Shown here piece after piece: positions 10,367 through 20,811 of a stretch of 64,000 nt of DNA. How positions within the stretch are numbered: position 1 is the first letter of the stretch; the number at the start of each line of letters is the position of its first letter. This DNA is from Endotrypanum monterogeii. Lineage: Eukaryota > Euglenozoa > Kinetoplastea > Trypanosomatida > Trypanosomatidae. A program made the translations under genes and the position numbers. Location of the stretch: the NCBI GenBank assembly GCA_000333855.2, contig CM007317.1, positions 440,419 to 504,418 on the forward strand, given 5' to 3'. The notes under the pieces are model-generated. The model had not been told where the DNA came from, did not search any database, and worked only from the letters and a program-made list of their open reading frames with translations.

Positions 10367-11580
10367 GAGTGTAACGAAAGCAAGAAAGAAACATAGTGCG
10401 AGTGGCATGTCTACCGGAACAGTCGGGGGAGATCACTATAATAGTAAAAAAAAAACCTTTGCAAAAACATCAGCAACCTGGTTTTATACGATATATAGTT
10501 ATCGCATTCGTCTATCTCCCATTCAGTGATTCTGTTCTTTTATTTGAGAAATGAGTCGAGGCCTGCTCTCCTTTCACCCAGTCACGGGTTTCTTTTCAGC
10601 TGCGTCCACGCACTAGCCTCGAAGCCTCCCATTGCGTACGTCTGCAGCGATGAGTCTTGGCGACTTTCCCACGTCCTTGTGATCTCCGGAGCTGTCACTA
10701 GTCATAGAGGCTGTCTGCTGCCGAGGGGAGATGAGGGCTGCTGCACTTCGATGCAAGGTTTCTGCGTGTGTGTGTGTGTGTATTTTTGGGGGGGGACGTA
10801 ATGGATCCCTCTGATGCCGCCCCGTATCTTCAGGGGCCAGGATATGCCTCATCGCAAAGCATGGCCAAAAATCCACTGAGAAAGAACCGGGAGGGGGGGG
10901 GACAGACGCCTCACTTCTTGGGGTTGGAATGTCGCGCAGCGTGTGTTAGGGCAATCGACGCTAGGTGAAGCCAGCCTAGGAGTTATGTGGACAAGAATCC
11001 GACTAGCGCACGACGGTCATTATACTAGACACACTGAATCCTGACTACTTCGACTTGAAGGGACAGAAGAAAGCCGAAGCAGCTAAGTGCTGCACCTTAG
11101 CAGATCAGCTTTGGGTGTTGTCTCCAAATCACCTTCTTTGCACTTATTGGGCGTCTCTGTTTGGGGGGAAGGGGCAGATACGAAGGGATGTCTACATCGT
11201 CTTTATACCTACACGTATTCTTAGTCATACTTCACAATCTCCTTTCATGATTTCCATCCCCTCCCCACCCCGCGTCACGCGTCGCAGATGTGAACGGAGG
11301 ATGGTGATACTCTGTTTTCCTGACTATTTTTTGTTGCCTCGTTCATGCACACGCTTGCAGACACATATAGACACATCCACACCTGTGCACACACACACAT
11401 ACATACATATACACATAGAGAGTCATTTACCGCTGCATGTATACGTCGGTAGACACCACGTCAATAAGCAAGAAGCTTTGATGAAGACACTCCGTACAAA
11501 CGGTAACCGCTCCCACCGTCACCAGACAAAGCTGCCTCTCATTTCCTCTTTGAAATCATATAAATCAGAGGCGTGTATAT
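10367..11580. other. Spacer between F-box and first WD40 gene
   Basis: No gene is seen. It contains a GT repeat (10764-10781) followed by a G-run, and a CA/TA stretch at about 11384-11415. Confidence 0.6.
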
Positions 11581-13377
11581 ATGCTCTCACTGCCAGCAGT
11601 GAGTCCCTCAGCCAAAGTGCTTGAATCTGCGGCCGTCTATGCGGAAACAAAATGTTTCCATGTCGAGGGTGCTGTTGTGGCAATGGCCATAAGTCACAAC
11701 AGCACTATGTGGCTCGCAATGCAGGACGGTCGTGTAGAGGTGCGCGACGCGCACACGGGTCAAGTTGTGCATGTCTTTGCCGTCGCTGGTGTGCGGCAGC
11801 GACGCAACAAGGCGTGGTGCATGCTTTCCGTGTATGACGGTGTCCATCAGGAGGCACAGATGTGGATGGGGCTTAGCTCTGGCGCCATTGAGGTGTACAC
11901 AGAAAACTACCAGCTGCGCCGACAGCTTAGCAAGCACCTATCCGGCGTGTACTGCCTTGCCCAGTACCGCGGTGTTGTCGCCTACGCGGGATCGAGTGAT
12001 TTCACCATCACCCAATGGCGTGTTGCTGATGGGCGTCTGCTGCGTGTTCTGACTGGGCACAGCAATTATGTTCGGTGTCTCTACGTGGAAAGCAGTGCCC
12101 TCGTGAGTGGGTCGGATGACAACACGATACGCGTGTGGGATACCACCAGCGGTGCCTCCTTACAGCAGTACAGCCACATGCACCGCGATAGCGGTGGCGT
12201 CTCAGCACTGTGCCGCGTAGGGACGGTGATGTGGTCCGGCGACCAAAGCGGTGTTATCGCGGTGTGGAAGCTGAAAGATGGGGAGGTACTACTTGTCTGC
12301 CGCCAGCTACAGGGGCGCATCACTTCGCTCCGAAAGGTGGGGGGGCGGGTGTACGCCGGGGGCGTAGAAGGCCGTATCTGTGTCTTCAACGCAGGGGACT
12401 GCACAGTCGTGAATCGACTCGACGACCACCGAGGCAGTAACATCTCTGCTATCACCTGTGCCGTCGAGGTGAACCGCTATTTTGTGTGGTCTGGGAGTGC
12501 AGACAACACAATACGGTGTTGGCACCACGACGAGCACCAGCCGATGACGGCGGAGCGCGAGGGAACCCTGGATATGCGATGGTATTTCACGACGCAGAAG
12601 CCTTACGTGCAGGCAAATGAGGATTTGCTGGAGCAGCAGCAGGGACTGAGGGAGCTCTTGGCCCTCTCCAGTGGTACGGACAACGCTGCACTTTACTTCC
12701 TAGATAATCTCGAAGGTCGCGAAACGGCAGTCTCGCGCTGCTGGTTGCTGGAGGATAAACTGAAAAGGGCGCAGAAACGGTGTGATGCACTGGAAGAGGA
12801 AACGCGCGTGCTCAACACCGCACTGGAGAAAAAAAAGGAAACCTTAGCGGTGCTGCAGCAGCATCTGACTCGTATGATGGAAGCCCTCAGCCACGCTCAC
12901 AAGCAGCCGTCGCAGTCTGCTCCTGCTGTAGCCTCCACCTTATCCTTACCAGGTGGAGCACCGGTACCATTACCGGTGACTGCGGCTCTACCAACAGTAT
13001 CAACCTCAGGGGCCGTTGCACCGCTGGAACTAAGCGCGGCAGCGCCATCTGCGCCTCCGCCACAGGCCCCCACATCGATACCAGTAGCACCTCCGCCTCC
13101 ACCGCCAACGGTTCTGGTTCCTGCCCCCATTCCCGCAGCGGTACCGCAACCAACCATGGTGCCCGTACCTGCTCCCTCATCCTCACAACCACGTGTGGTA
13201 AATGAAACGCAGGTTGCCCTGAGTCGCAGCTACGAGCCGGTGCTCAGCGCCGTCCCGCCGCCACCACCACCGGTAACAGTGGTGCCCCCTGCTCCCCCTG
13301 CCACAGGCGCCAGAACACTCGACGCCCCGCCACTCAAGGCCCCGACACAACCGTCGATCCGCAGGACGTCATTTTAA
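11581..13377 (+). CDS. WD40-repeat protein with coiled coil and proline-rich tail
   Basis: 598 residues. Residues about 20-320 form a WD40 propeller, with blades visible as 'GSDDNTIRVWD', 'MWSGDQSG' and 'GSADNTIRCWHHDE'. A short coiled coil follows (about 382-430, rich in Glu/Lys/Leu heptads), then a tail of Pro/Ala/Val with PPPPPP tracts. WD40 plus poly-proline suggests a scaffold that may recruit profilin-, SH3- or WW-type partners; that is inference. The propeller is clearly paralogous to that of the next gene downstream (shared 'VRCLY.E..ALVSG.DD' and 'ALCRVG..MWSGD.SG'), so the two arose by tandem duplication. The start ATG at 11581 lies just after a short leader with an AG-rich acceptor region. 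I do not know the cellular location. Confidence 0.88.
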   Translation: MLSLPAVSPSAKVLESAAVYAETKCFHVEGAVVAMAISHNSTMWLAMQDGRVEVRDAHTGQVVHVFAVAGVRQRRNKAWCMLSVYDGVHQEAQMWMGLSSGAIEVYTENYQLRRQLSKHLSGVYCLAQYRGVVAYAGSSDFTITQWRVADGRLLRVLTGHSNYVRCLYVESSALVSGSDDNTIRVWDTTSGASLQQYSHMHRDSGGVSALCRVGTVMWSGDQSGVIAVWKLKDGEVLLVCRQLQGRITSLRKVGGRVYAGGVEGRICVFNAGDCTVVNRLDDHRGSNISAITCAVEVNRYFVWSGSADNTIRCWHHDEHQPMTAEREGTLDMRWYFTTQKPYVQANEDLLEQQQGLRELLALSSGTDNAALYFLDNLEGRETAVSRCWLLEDKLKRAQKRCDALEEETRVLNTALEKKKETLAVLQQHLTRMMEALSHAHKQPSQSAPAVASTLSLPGGAPVPLPVTAALPTVSTSGAVAPLELSAAAPSAPPPQAPTSIPVAPPPPPPTVLVPAPIPAAVPQPTMVPVPAPSSSQPRVVNETQVALSRSYEPVLSAVPPPPPPVTVVPPAPPATGARTLDAPPLKAPTQPSIRRTSF

Positions 13378-14126
13378 GGTGGCAACATCCAGCATAGTCA
13401 TCAGATCACACTGCGCAGGTGAGCCGCAAGAGCCCAACACGGATGTGGAATGCAGCGATTCACTTATAAAAGAATACTTGTCCTTCGACTCAAAGAATCC
13501 TGAGATCTTTGAGGGAGAGGGTCCTCGCCCCCCCCCCTCCCTCTCATCCACCTAGCCCTTTCTCGAGAACCTTTAGGGGGTGGGGTGCATAGACACTGTC
13601 CTGGTGTGGCAAGCGAACTGCAATGGAACTGATGCACTCTTCATATTGTTTGTGGGTGTGTATACATCTCACTCACCTACCGATCACCCAACAATGCACG
13701 AACCAAATCTACGAGGCTGCCTCAGCGAATAGTTACAGGTGCTGCCTACGACGACCACATGCAGGCATCTGTTAATATAGTTGTGCCCTGTAGCGAGTGA
13801 AACGCGCCGGCGCAGCTTGCAACTGCTGTGTCCTATTGGGCCCACGTTTGTTTCCGTAGCGGCAAAACCCCTTCCTTTTTTTCTCTCTGCACCCATCCCC
13901 CTTTTTACCTCCCCACACACAAACAACCACATCACTAATAGAAAGTAAGACGCCGGCTAGATATCTCATAGACCACATCATCTGATACGGCGTAGAATCC
14001 TCTCTTGGAGTGTGCAACACATATTCCCGCATAACCCACTCATGATAGACATTTATAGAAACATTGAAAATACTGCCCCACCAAAACCCCCTTGTACACC
14101 ATACACCAAAGACTAGCACATCCACA
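13378..14126. other. Spacer between the two WD40 genes
   Basis: No gene is seen. It has short C and T runs. The frame upstream of 14127 starts with TTG and is not considered coding. Confidence 0.6.
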
Positions 14127-17100
14127 ATGCCTTTGCCGCAGCCGCACTCGGTGGCCTCCGAGCTGCTTTTAAACGATCGAACCCTCGTGGTTCCTTCGCC
14201 ACCTCTGTCAATGACAGCTGCCGGTGATATGGTGTGGATCGCCTTCTCGGATGGAAAGATCGAGGTTCGCAACACACGCACCGGCGAGGTAGTGCGTCGC
14301 TTCGAGCCAGCCGTATCGGCAGTGACCAAATCTGCTCCTGCGGGCTCGGGTGCCGGGGGTATCTTGGGTAAGATGACCAGCTCGATGCCGGTCAGACCCA
14401 CCCTAGGCATCGGCGGTGCCGCCCGCGCGCCTGCCACACTGAGGCAAGGCGGTGATAAAAATGCGGCACTCACCCAGTCCACCGATGGAGCCGCCATTGT
14501 TCGTACCCTTCTTGCGGTGCCCACGGTGGACGGTAACACTCACGTTTGGATGGGTTTATCCAACGGCTGCATTGAGGTACACGATGCTGAAGAGTTGTCT
14601 GTCACGGATCTCAAAATGAGCGCAGGGGTGTCGAATCGCCCTTCGGCGTGCGGCTTGATCACCCTCATGCGCAAACACAAAGCAGCTGTCACGAGCCTCG
14701 CCGAATTTGGCGGCTATGTCTACTCGGGCAGCGAAGACTGCCAAATAATGCAGTGGCGAGCGTCTCATCCAGCCAATGCCCTCCTTTTTAGTAGTCGCTG
14801 TCCACACAATGGGCCGGTGCGCTGCTTATACGCCGAGGGCAATGCGCTTGTCTCCGGAGCGGACGACTGCACAGTCAAAGTGTGGGACATCGGTGAGGGC
14901 ACGATGCGGCTCACTGGTTACTTTCACTCGCAAAGTGGTGGGGTGCACGCGCTGTGCCGGGTTGGCGAACATATGTGGTCCGGGGACGCGTCTGGGCAAG
15001 TAGTACGGTGGCTCCTTCGGACCTGTGAAGCTGTCGGTGTCCACACACCTCACAGCGGCCGTGTATTATCGCTCCGCCGCGTAGGAAATCGGGTCTACTC
15101 CGGCTCATCCGATGGGGCCATGGGTATCTTTGACGCCGCCAGTGGGCAGCTGCTGCAGCACATCATGGATCAGGCTCTGGGCTGGGTCGCTGCTGTCGAG
15201 TGCCCTGCACAGTTGTCTCGATTTGTTGTATGGTCTTCCAGCACCGATGGCGCGGTGCGGTGTTGGTACCAGGACGAGTATGTAGGCACCACCGCAGATG
15301 AGACACGCTTCGGTGATAGCTCTTGGTACCTCTCAGGATCCACCCCATACCGCGAGTTCCGCGCCGCGGTAGGGCAGCGGACTCAGCAGCTGAAGCAGCA
15401 GGTCGAAGCCATCGAGCATCGTGACAAGGAAACGACGAAACTACTGCGGCGCTTCAGCGCGGCATTGGGTGGTAGTAGCTCGGGGATGGAAACCCATCAG
15501 CTACAACTATACGACAAGCTCTCAAAGGTGGAAGAGCGCTGCCGCGTCGGAGAGGCAAACAAGGCAGCGAAGCGCAACGCTGTAGCTCAGATGGATCGTG
15601 ATATTACCACAACGCTGGCTCTCCTTCAAAACGCGCGTAGTGAGTTAAACCACCTCCTTCCAGGAGAAGCAGAGAAGGTGCTGGCACGCTTACCAGCGGT
15701 GAGCGCGGAGGATCTCATCGCCTACGCACCCTCGTCAGGGTTGGCCAGCCTCAATGCAACCACGACCGCGCCGCACCTCACCCAAATCAGCAATAGTGAA
15801 GGCGCAGCCGCTTCCCCGCAGCCCCCCTCCTCACTGAACCCCCCGTTATCAGTTCCATCTGCGATGGTAAGCAGGTCTGCAGCGGAAGCATCTGCACCCA
15901 CCACTCAGCAGCATCTTCTGCCTTCCACCATTGCGAACAGCACACTAACGCCTATCGGCCCTCTGGGACCTGTACCTTTGCCCCCGCCCCTTGTCGCACC
16001 GCCGCTGCTGAACGCGACGATGCAAACAAGCAACCTGTCGCAGCTACCGAGCTCGTTGCCGACACTCAGCACCACACATCCACTGCAAACAGCCACTACT
16101 TCCACTTTGGGTGTGGGTGGCTCGCTAACAACTTTACCACCACCCCTCCCGCCGTCATCAGGGCTCACAACCGTTGTGCCTGCGGCATTATCGACTGCAG
16201 GCGCAGTTTCCATGGGCGGGGCAGCGGTTGCAGGATCAACTGTACCTAGCACTGTTACGGGTGCTATGCCTGGCACCACTACCGGCATGGCCCCTGGTGC
16301 TGTACCTGGCGCTGCTACGGGTGCTGTGCCTGGCACCACTACCAGCATGGCCCCTGGTGCTGTACCTAGCACTGCTACGGGTGCTGTGCCTGGCACCACT
16401 ACCGGCATGGCCCCTGGTGCTGTACCTAGCACTGCTACGGGTGCTGTGCCTGGCACCACTACCGGCATGGCCCCTGGTGCTGTACCTAGCACTGTTACGG
16501 GTGCTATGCCTGGCACCACTACCGGCATGGCCTCTGGTGCTGTACCTAGCACTGCTACGGGTGCTGTGCCTGGCACCACTACCGGTATGGCCTCTGGTGC
16601 TGTACCTAGCACTGCTACGGGTGCTATGCCTGGCACTGCTACGGGTGCTGTGCCTGGCACCACTACCGGCATGGCCTCTGGTGCTGTACCTAGCACTGCT
16701 ACGGGTGCTGTGCCTGGCACCACTACCGGCATGGCCTCTGGTGCTGTACCTAGCACTGCTACGGGTGCTGTGCCTGGCACCACTACCGGCATGGCCTCTG
16801 GTGCTGTACCTAGCACTGCTACGGGTGCTGTGTCTGGCACCACTACCGGCATGGCCCCTGGTGCTGTACCTAGCACTGTTACGGGTGCTATGCCTGGCAC
16901 CACCACCGGCATGGCCCCTGGTGCTGTACCTGGCACTGCTACGGGTGCTGTGCCTGGCACCACCACCGGCATGGCCCCTGGTGCTGTACCTGGCACTGCT
17001 ACGGGTGCTGTGCCTGGCACCACTACCGGCATGGCCTCTGGTGCTGTACCTAGCACTGCTACGGGTGCTGTGCCTGGCACCACTACCGGTATGGCCCCTG

Positions 17101-17630
17101 GTGCTGTACCTAGCACTGTTACGGGTGCTATGCCTGGCACCACTACCGGCATGGCCCCTGGTGCTGTACCTAGCACTGCTACGGGTGCTGTGCCTGGCAC
17201 CACTACCGGCATGGCCCCTGGTGCTGTACCTAGCACTGTTACGGGTGCTGTGCCTGGCACCACTACCGGCATGGCCCCTGGTGCTGTACCTAGCACTGCT
17301 ACGGGTGCCTTTGAAAAAAAGGTTGCGTCGGGCTTTTCTGGGCATGAAAGCTTTCACTGGACTAACCCGCACGTCGGCAATTACATTCAACGCCGCTATT
17401 ACGGTGCATCACCGAGCCTGCGCACGACCGATCTAATGAAACAAGAGCGGTGCCGTGGACGCCTACCGCGGGTGAAGGTGGAGGCCTTGCAGCGAGACCG
17501 CTCTCGCCCTCGGTCATCTCAACCCCCGCGCGAGACCCAATGGAGCTCTTCTAGCGCCGCTGTGAAGCAAGGGGCGACAGCACTTGGGACAACTGGGGCA
17601 CAGGCGAGCTCTGCTCAAGTGCTTATGTGA
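14127..17630 (+). CDS. WD40-repeat protein with large 20-residue repeat domain
   Basis: 1167 residues from the ATG at 14127. The layout is a WD40 propeller (about residues 20-400, e.g. 'VSGADDCTVKVWD' and 'MWSGDASG'), a coiled coil (about 410-520), a Pro/Ser/Ala-rich linker with PPPPLPP-type tracts, then about 17 tandem copies of a 20-residue unit of the type 'MAPGAVPSTATGAVPGTTTG' (about 706-1061), and a basic C-terminal region. The repeat is Ala/Gly/Thr/Val/Pro-rich, probably disordered, possibly a stalk or glycan/phosphate acceptor. After it comes 'HVGNYIQRRYYGASPSL', matched at the end of the proline-rich gene downstream. The propeller is paralogous to the preceding gene. Copy number may be collapsed or expanded in assembly. 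Confidence 0.88.
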   Translation: MPLPQPHSVASELLLNDRTLVVPSPPLSMTAAGDMVWIAFSDGKIEVRNTRTGEVVRRFEPAVSAVTKSAPAGSGAGGILGKMTSSMPVRPTLGIGGAARAPATLRQGGDKNAALTQSTDGAAIVRTLLAVPTVDGNTHVWMGLSNGCIEVHDAEELSVTDLKMSAGVSNRPSACGLITLMRKHKAAVTSLAEFGGYVYSGSEDCQIMQWRASHPANALLFSSRCPHNGPVRCLYAEGNALVSGADDCTVKVWDIGEGTMRLTGYFHSQSGGVHALCRVGEHMWSGDASGQVVRWLLRTCEAVGVHTPHSGRVLSLRRVGNRVYSGSSDGAMGIFDAASGQLLQHIMDQALGWVAAVECPAQLSRFVVWSSSTDGAVRCWYQDEYVGTTADETRFGDSSWYLSGSTPYREFRAAVGQRTQQLKQQVEAIEHRDKETTKLLRRFSAALGGSSSGMETHQLQLYDKLSKVEERCRVGEANKAAKRNAVAQMDRDITTTLALLQNARSELNHLLPGEAEKVLARLPAVSAEDLIAYAPSSGLASLNATTTAPHLTQISNSEGAAASPQPPSSLNPPLSVPSAMVSRSAAEASAPTTQQHLLPSTIANSTLTPIGPLGPVPLPPPLVAPPLLNATMQTSNLSQLPSSLPTLSTTHPLQTATTSTLGVGGSLTTLPPPLPPSSGLTTVVPAALSTAGAVSMGGAAVAGSTVPSTVTGAMPGTTTGMAPGAVPGAATGAVPGTTTSMAPGAVPSTATGAVPGTTTGMAPGAVPSTATGAVPGTTTGMAPGAVPSTVTGAMPGTTTGMASGAVPSTATGAVPGTTTGMASGAVPSTATGAMPGTATGAVPGTTTGMASGAVPSTATGAVPGTTTGMASGAVPSTATGAVPGTTTGMASGAVPSTATGAVSGTTTGMAPGAVPSTVTGAMPGTTTGMAPGAVPGTATGAVPGTTTGMAPGAVPGTATGAVPGTTTGMASGAVPSTATGAVPGTTTGMAPGAVPSTVTGAMPGTTTGMAPGAVPSTATGAVPGTTTGMAPGAVPSTVTGAVPGTTTGMAPGAVPSTATGAFEKKVASGFSGHESFHWTNPHVGNYIQRRYYGASPSLRTTDLMKQERCRGRLPRVKVEALQRDRSRPRSSQPPRETQWSSSSAAVKQGATALGTTGAQASSAQVLM
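16241..17309 (+). repeat. 60-bp coding minisatellite
   Basis: About 17 tandem 60-bp units, in phase with the reading frame (20 residues each), with few substitutions (Pro/Ser, Ala/Val, Val/Met alternations). One unit is lengthened by 24 bp, near 16630. The array begins and ends with partial units. Because the period is a multiple of three and stop-free in several frames, long shadow frames appear on both strands. Confidence 0.97.
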
Positions 17631-18581
17631 CCTCTGCACGGGGTCTGTGAGGGAAGGAAGGAGTAAAAAGAGATCAGCGTGAAACATCGACGTCAACATG
17701 TACAGTCGAGGCAACCACACTGTCTCGTCATCGCCACCCTTGGAGTTGCACCCAGAGAAGATGTTTGGGCCTGCTGATTGCTCAGGTGAAGAACCTGAGA
17801 GAAATTTGTCGCTGCATCCGATGTCAGTGCCTTCTTTTCAATATATGCCTCTTCCATCATATACGAGCACCTTCTCAGCGACAGCGACATGCTGAATGAA
17901 TACAACATGTCCATGCCGAAAACTAAAGTATCTGAGACGACAACGCAGTGGTTTTGAGCTCCCTCCTTTCCTTCCTTTCTCTTTGCTGCATTGGTTTTCA
18001 ATTTCTGCTTGCACTGGAGGACCACATCAGAAGTCAACGATTTCGTACCCGACAATGAGTCCTTTTGAACTCTATTCTGGCGTGTGAGCATTTTTTTTTT
18101 TTTCAAGTATACGTTTGTATCGATAAAAAAGACAATAGTATCCAGTCTGTGCCCTAGATCAACGTCATGCCACAAAATGGAACATGCTTCCTCGTAGCAT
18201 TCACGTCTTCTCGCTTTCTCCATCGCCCCCTCGCCCTCCCCCCTGCACAAACTCTTCCCCCCTTCGTCCCTGAATCCACTGTGGATTATTGTTCTCTCTC
18301 GCGAAAATAAAATTCTCTATTTCTCGGTGTTATTCACCTCTCAGGAACTGCCCTGATAGCCTCCTCCATCTTCTGGCTTGCCTGTACAAAGGCAGCTATA
18401 GTGTATAGGGTCAGGGAGATAAAAGATTCAGTCGGCATCCGGTGCAGTCGGTGGGTCCTCCCCCCCCCCCCTTCTGCCAAGTGGGTGCACCAGCGGCTAA
18501 CGCGCAAGCACTTCTCTCTAGATCAGTGTTTCTTGAACTGAGCTGGCGCCTCCCCTTCCCCGTCAGACAATCGAATAACTG
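17631..18581. other. Spacer between WD40 repeat gene and proline-rich gene
   Basis: No gene is seen. It contains a T-run at about 18091-18103 and a C-run at about 18461-18470. Confidence 0.6.
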
Positions 18582-19769
18582 ATGAGCTCCTTTGTACCGC
18601 CGCCTCCGGCGGTAGCTGTGCCACCTCCGCCGCCAGGAGTGGTGGTGCCGCCGCATGTCTCCACACCAGCCAGCAGCAACACAGCAGTCACGAAAACAGA
18701 AAAGATAGTGAAGTCGGGTGGTGTGCAACTCGACATGTCAAATGTCTTCGCACCGCCCGATAATCCGAGCAAGAAGTCTTTGCCGCCGTGGCTTCGGAAG
18801 AAAAATGCGACTTCTTCCTCCGGTGGCACGCCCAGCCCTGATAACGGAGCACTATCACTGACAACTGCCACAGCTACGCTGAGTGCTGCGGCAGGGGCAG
18901 CAAGCAATCCGTCGTTGTCCGCAATGCCGCAACCGCACGGTATGAGCGATGCAACTGAAACGCGCAAGTCGCCATCGAGTGGGCCTCCAGTCACCGTGCC
19001 ACACTCATCTGGTACAAATACTGCTACCACGTCCGTCCCTGGAGCCATCCCACCACCCCCAGTGAACTTAGTACCGCAGCCACCACCGGGCAACCCTGTA
19101 GCCGATTCTTTGCCGTCAGGCGCGACTGGCACGGCACCCTCGCTGCCTCTCGCCTTGTCTTCAGCATCACCTCTGGCGCAGACTACCCCACAAACCCTGG
19201 CCCCCCCTTCAGCCTCAACTTCTGCTATCACTGGTGCAGTGACACTTCCGCCGTCTGCACCTAACACTCACCAAGTCTCCCATATAAATGCAACGGCAGC
19301 TCCTCGAGAAGCGGAGCAACGAGCTCCTCAAACCGCTTCCACAGCTAACATTGTTCAGGAAGCGATACAAGAGTTGCGACCCCACCTTGCACCAACCACG
19401 CGGACAGTTATTGCACCGCACATTCTCTTTCAGGGTGAGGAGCAGCGGGTTTTTGTTTCACCGTTGCCGCCAGTTCCTCAGCGGAAAGGAAAGAAGCATT
19501 CCAGTGCAACCATCGGCTCCGAAGCTGTATGGTACAACCGCTATGACCTCCAGCCCTCCCCGTCCTACGGCGCTGCGTCGCACTACAGTGGCAATCCACT
19601 CGCCACCAACAGCGCTGCGTCGATTTCACGCCGACAGTGGACGTCTAACACTGTTATCAACTCCGCAAAGAGCAATAGCAACTGGCGAGAGACGTACTGG
19701 AAACACGTCGACGTCCACCGCTACACTGCACGGCGATACTTCGGTGCTCCACCACCGCTAGATCAGTAA
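18582..19769 (+). CDS. Proline-rich protein related to the neighbouring WD40 proteins
   Basis: 395 residues from ATG 18582. There is no WD40 domain. It opens with PPPP tracts, has a short conserved-looking block near residues 43-75 ('VQLDMSNVFAPPDNPSKKS' then 'LPPWLRKKN'), a long Ala/Pro/Ser/Thr-rich middle and a basic, Tyr/Trp-rich C-terminus. The last 20 residues carry 'HVDVHRYTARRYFGAPPPL', which parallels the C-terminal motif of the upstream WD40 repeat protein. The shared low-complexity style, shared tail and adjacency suggest a functional trio of scaffold-like proteins. No known family is recognised. Confidence 0.8.
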   Translation: MSSFVPPPPAVAVPPPPPGVVVPPHVSTPASSNTAVTKTEKIVKSGGVQLDMSNVFAPPDNPSKKSLPPWLRKKNATSSSGGTPSPDNGALSLTTATATLSAAAGAASNPSLSAMPQPHGMSDATETRKSPSSGPPVTVPHSSGTNTATTSVPGAIPPPPVNLVPQPPPGNPVADSLPSGATGTAPSLPLALSSASPLAQTTPQTLAPPSASTSAITGAVTLPPSAPNTHQVSHINATAAPREAEQRAPQTASTANIVQEAIQELRPHLAPTTRTVIAPHILFQGEEQRVFVSPLPPVPQRKGKKHSSATIGSEAVWYNRYDLQPSPSYGAASHYSGNPLATNSAASISRRQWTSNTVINSAKSNSNWRETYWKHVDVHRYTARRYFGAPPPLDQ

Positions 19770-20811
19770 AGCAGAAATGAGGCACCGTATACCCAAGTTC
19801 TCTATGCCGGGGTGCGGGATGGAAGGAAGATCTGACCCCCGCACTGCTCTCTTCGAAGAAGAGAAAAAAAAGATGCAATCGCTTGACATTTGTGCATTTT
19901 TGTGCCCCCCCCCCTCCCCTCCCTCCCTCCCTCCCTCTCCGCCGTCATGTGCGTATGCTTCTGTAGTGGGGGAGAAGAAGAGAAAGGAGATTCATTTGCA
20001 AGTACAGCCACACGTCTTCCCACCAAACACCCCCGCATGAATGAACGCTGGTTTATAAAAATAGAGGTCTGCACCAGGAGATGCACATTTACGTGACTCA
20101 GCAGAAGCGTCACAAGCGTGTACGTGTAGGCTCCGGAGCCACAAATATCGAAATGACATCTCAGGAGAGAAAGCAGCTGATTTCATAAATGTTTGCTTCT
20201 ATACTTCCCCCCCCCCTGGAGTTATGAACACTGAGAAATTTTCACAGTGCAAAACGTAAAATCTGGTGCAACATCAGAAAAGAATGCATCATCGCTGTTT
20301 TGGGGGGGCTCTCTACTGACATTGCACATAGATTTCTCCCCTCACAGAAACCCACACCTCCCCCCCCCCCCCCCGCCCCCCCTCACCTTGAACAAAATCA
20401 TCCATCCATACATGGACAACCCTCTGGTATTTTTTTCTCGGTAGCAGGCGGACTAGGAATTTCCTTCACAAATCTGCGACGTGCCAACGCACAGCCGCTC
20501 GAAACTCCAAGTGAAAAAAAAAAAAACCTGAGCATCGGCTCTCTGTTCTTTGCAGATACCGCTTTCTGTAGACTGCAAACAGAACCCGAGAGAGGACATC
20601 AAAGAGACCAGTGGCATCAGTACGCACACCTCATTATACTGCACGCTTCGGATCAAAAACGGATCCCCTGAGTTCTCAAGGACGTGCGGCAGCGGGAGGA
20701 ATACAGCGTAAACGAACAATCTACGGCATCAACGACTTGTTACTGTTTTGGGAGAGGGGCGGGGAAGGGGGCTTGACCAGTAACGAAGTCTGCTTGTGTG
20801 TGACGTCAACG
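19770..20811. other. Spacer upstream of pentein gene
   Basis: No gene is seen. It contains a CCCT-rich tract (19905-19940) and a poly-C block interrupted by one G (20360-20382). The open frame from 20611 begins with GTG and is read as leader. Confidence 0.6.

Noticed and set aside
13772..14539. 255-codon minus-strand open frame
   Set aside because: Overlaps the start of the WD40 repeat gene, runs against the direction of every other gene and has no recognisable domain.
16241..17309. CRISPR-like regular repeats
   Set aside because: Units are contiguous without spacers, are in coding phase, and the sequence is eukaryotic.
15905..17436. Long open frames on both strands (420 codons on +, 463 and 384 on -) over the minisatellite
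   Set aside because: They follow from the 60-bp period being stop-free in several frames; their translations are pure repeats and they lie inside the WD40 repeat gene.
20611..20811. N-terminal extension of the pentein gene
   Set aside because: Begins with GTG and the DDAH-like similarity starts only at the ATG 20812.
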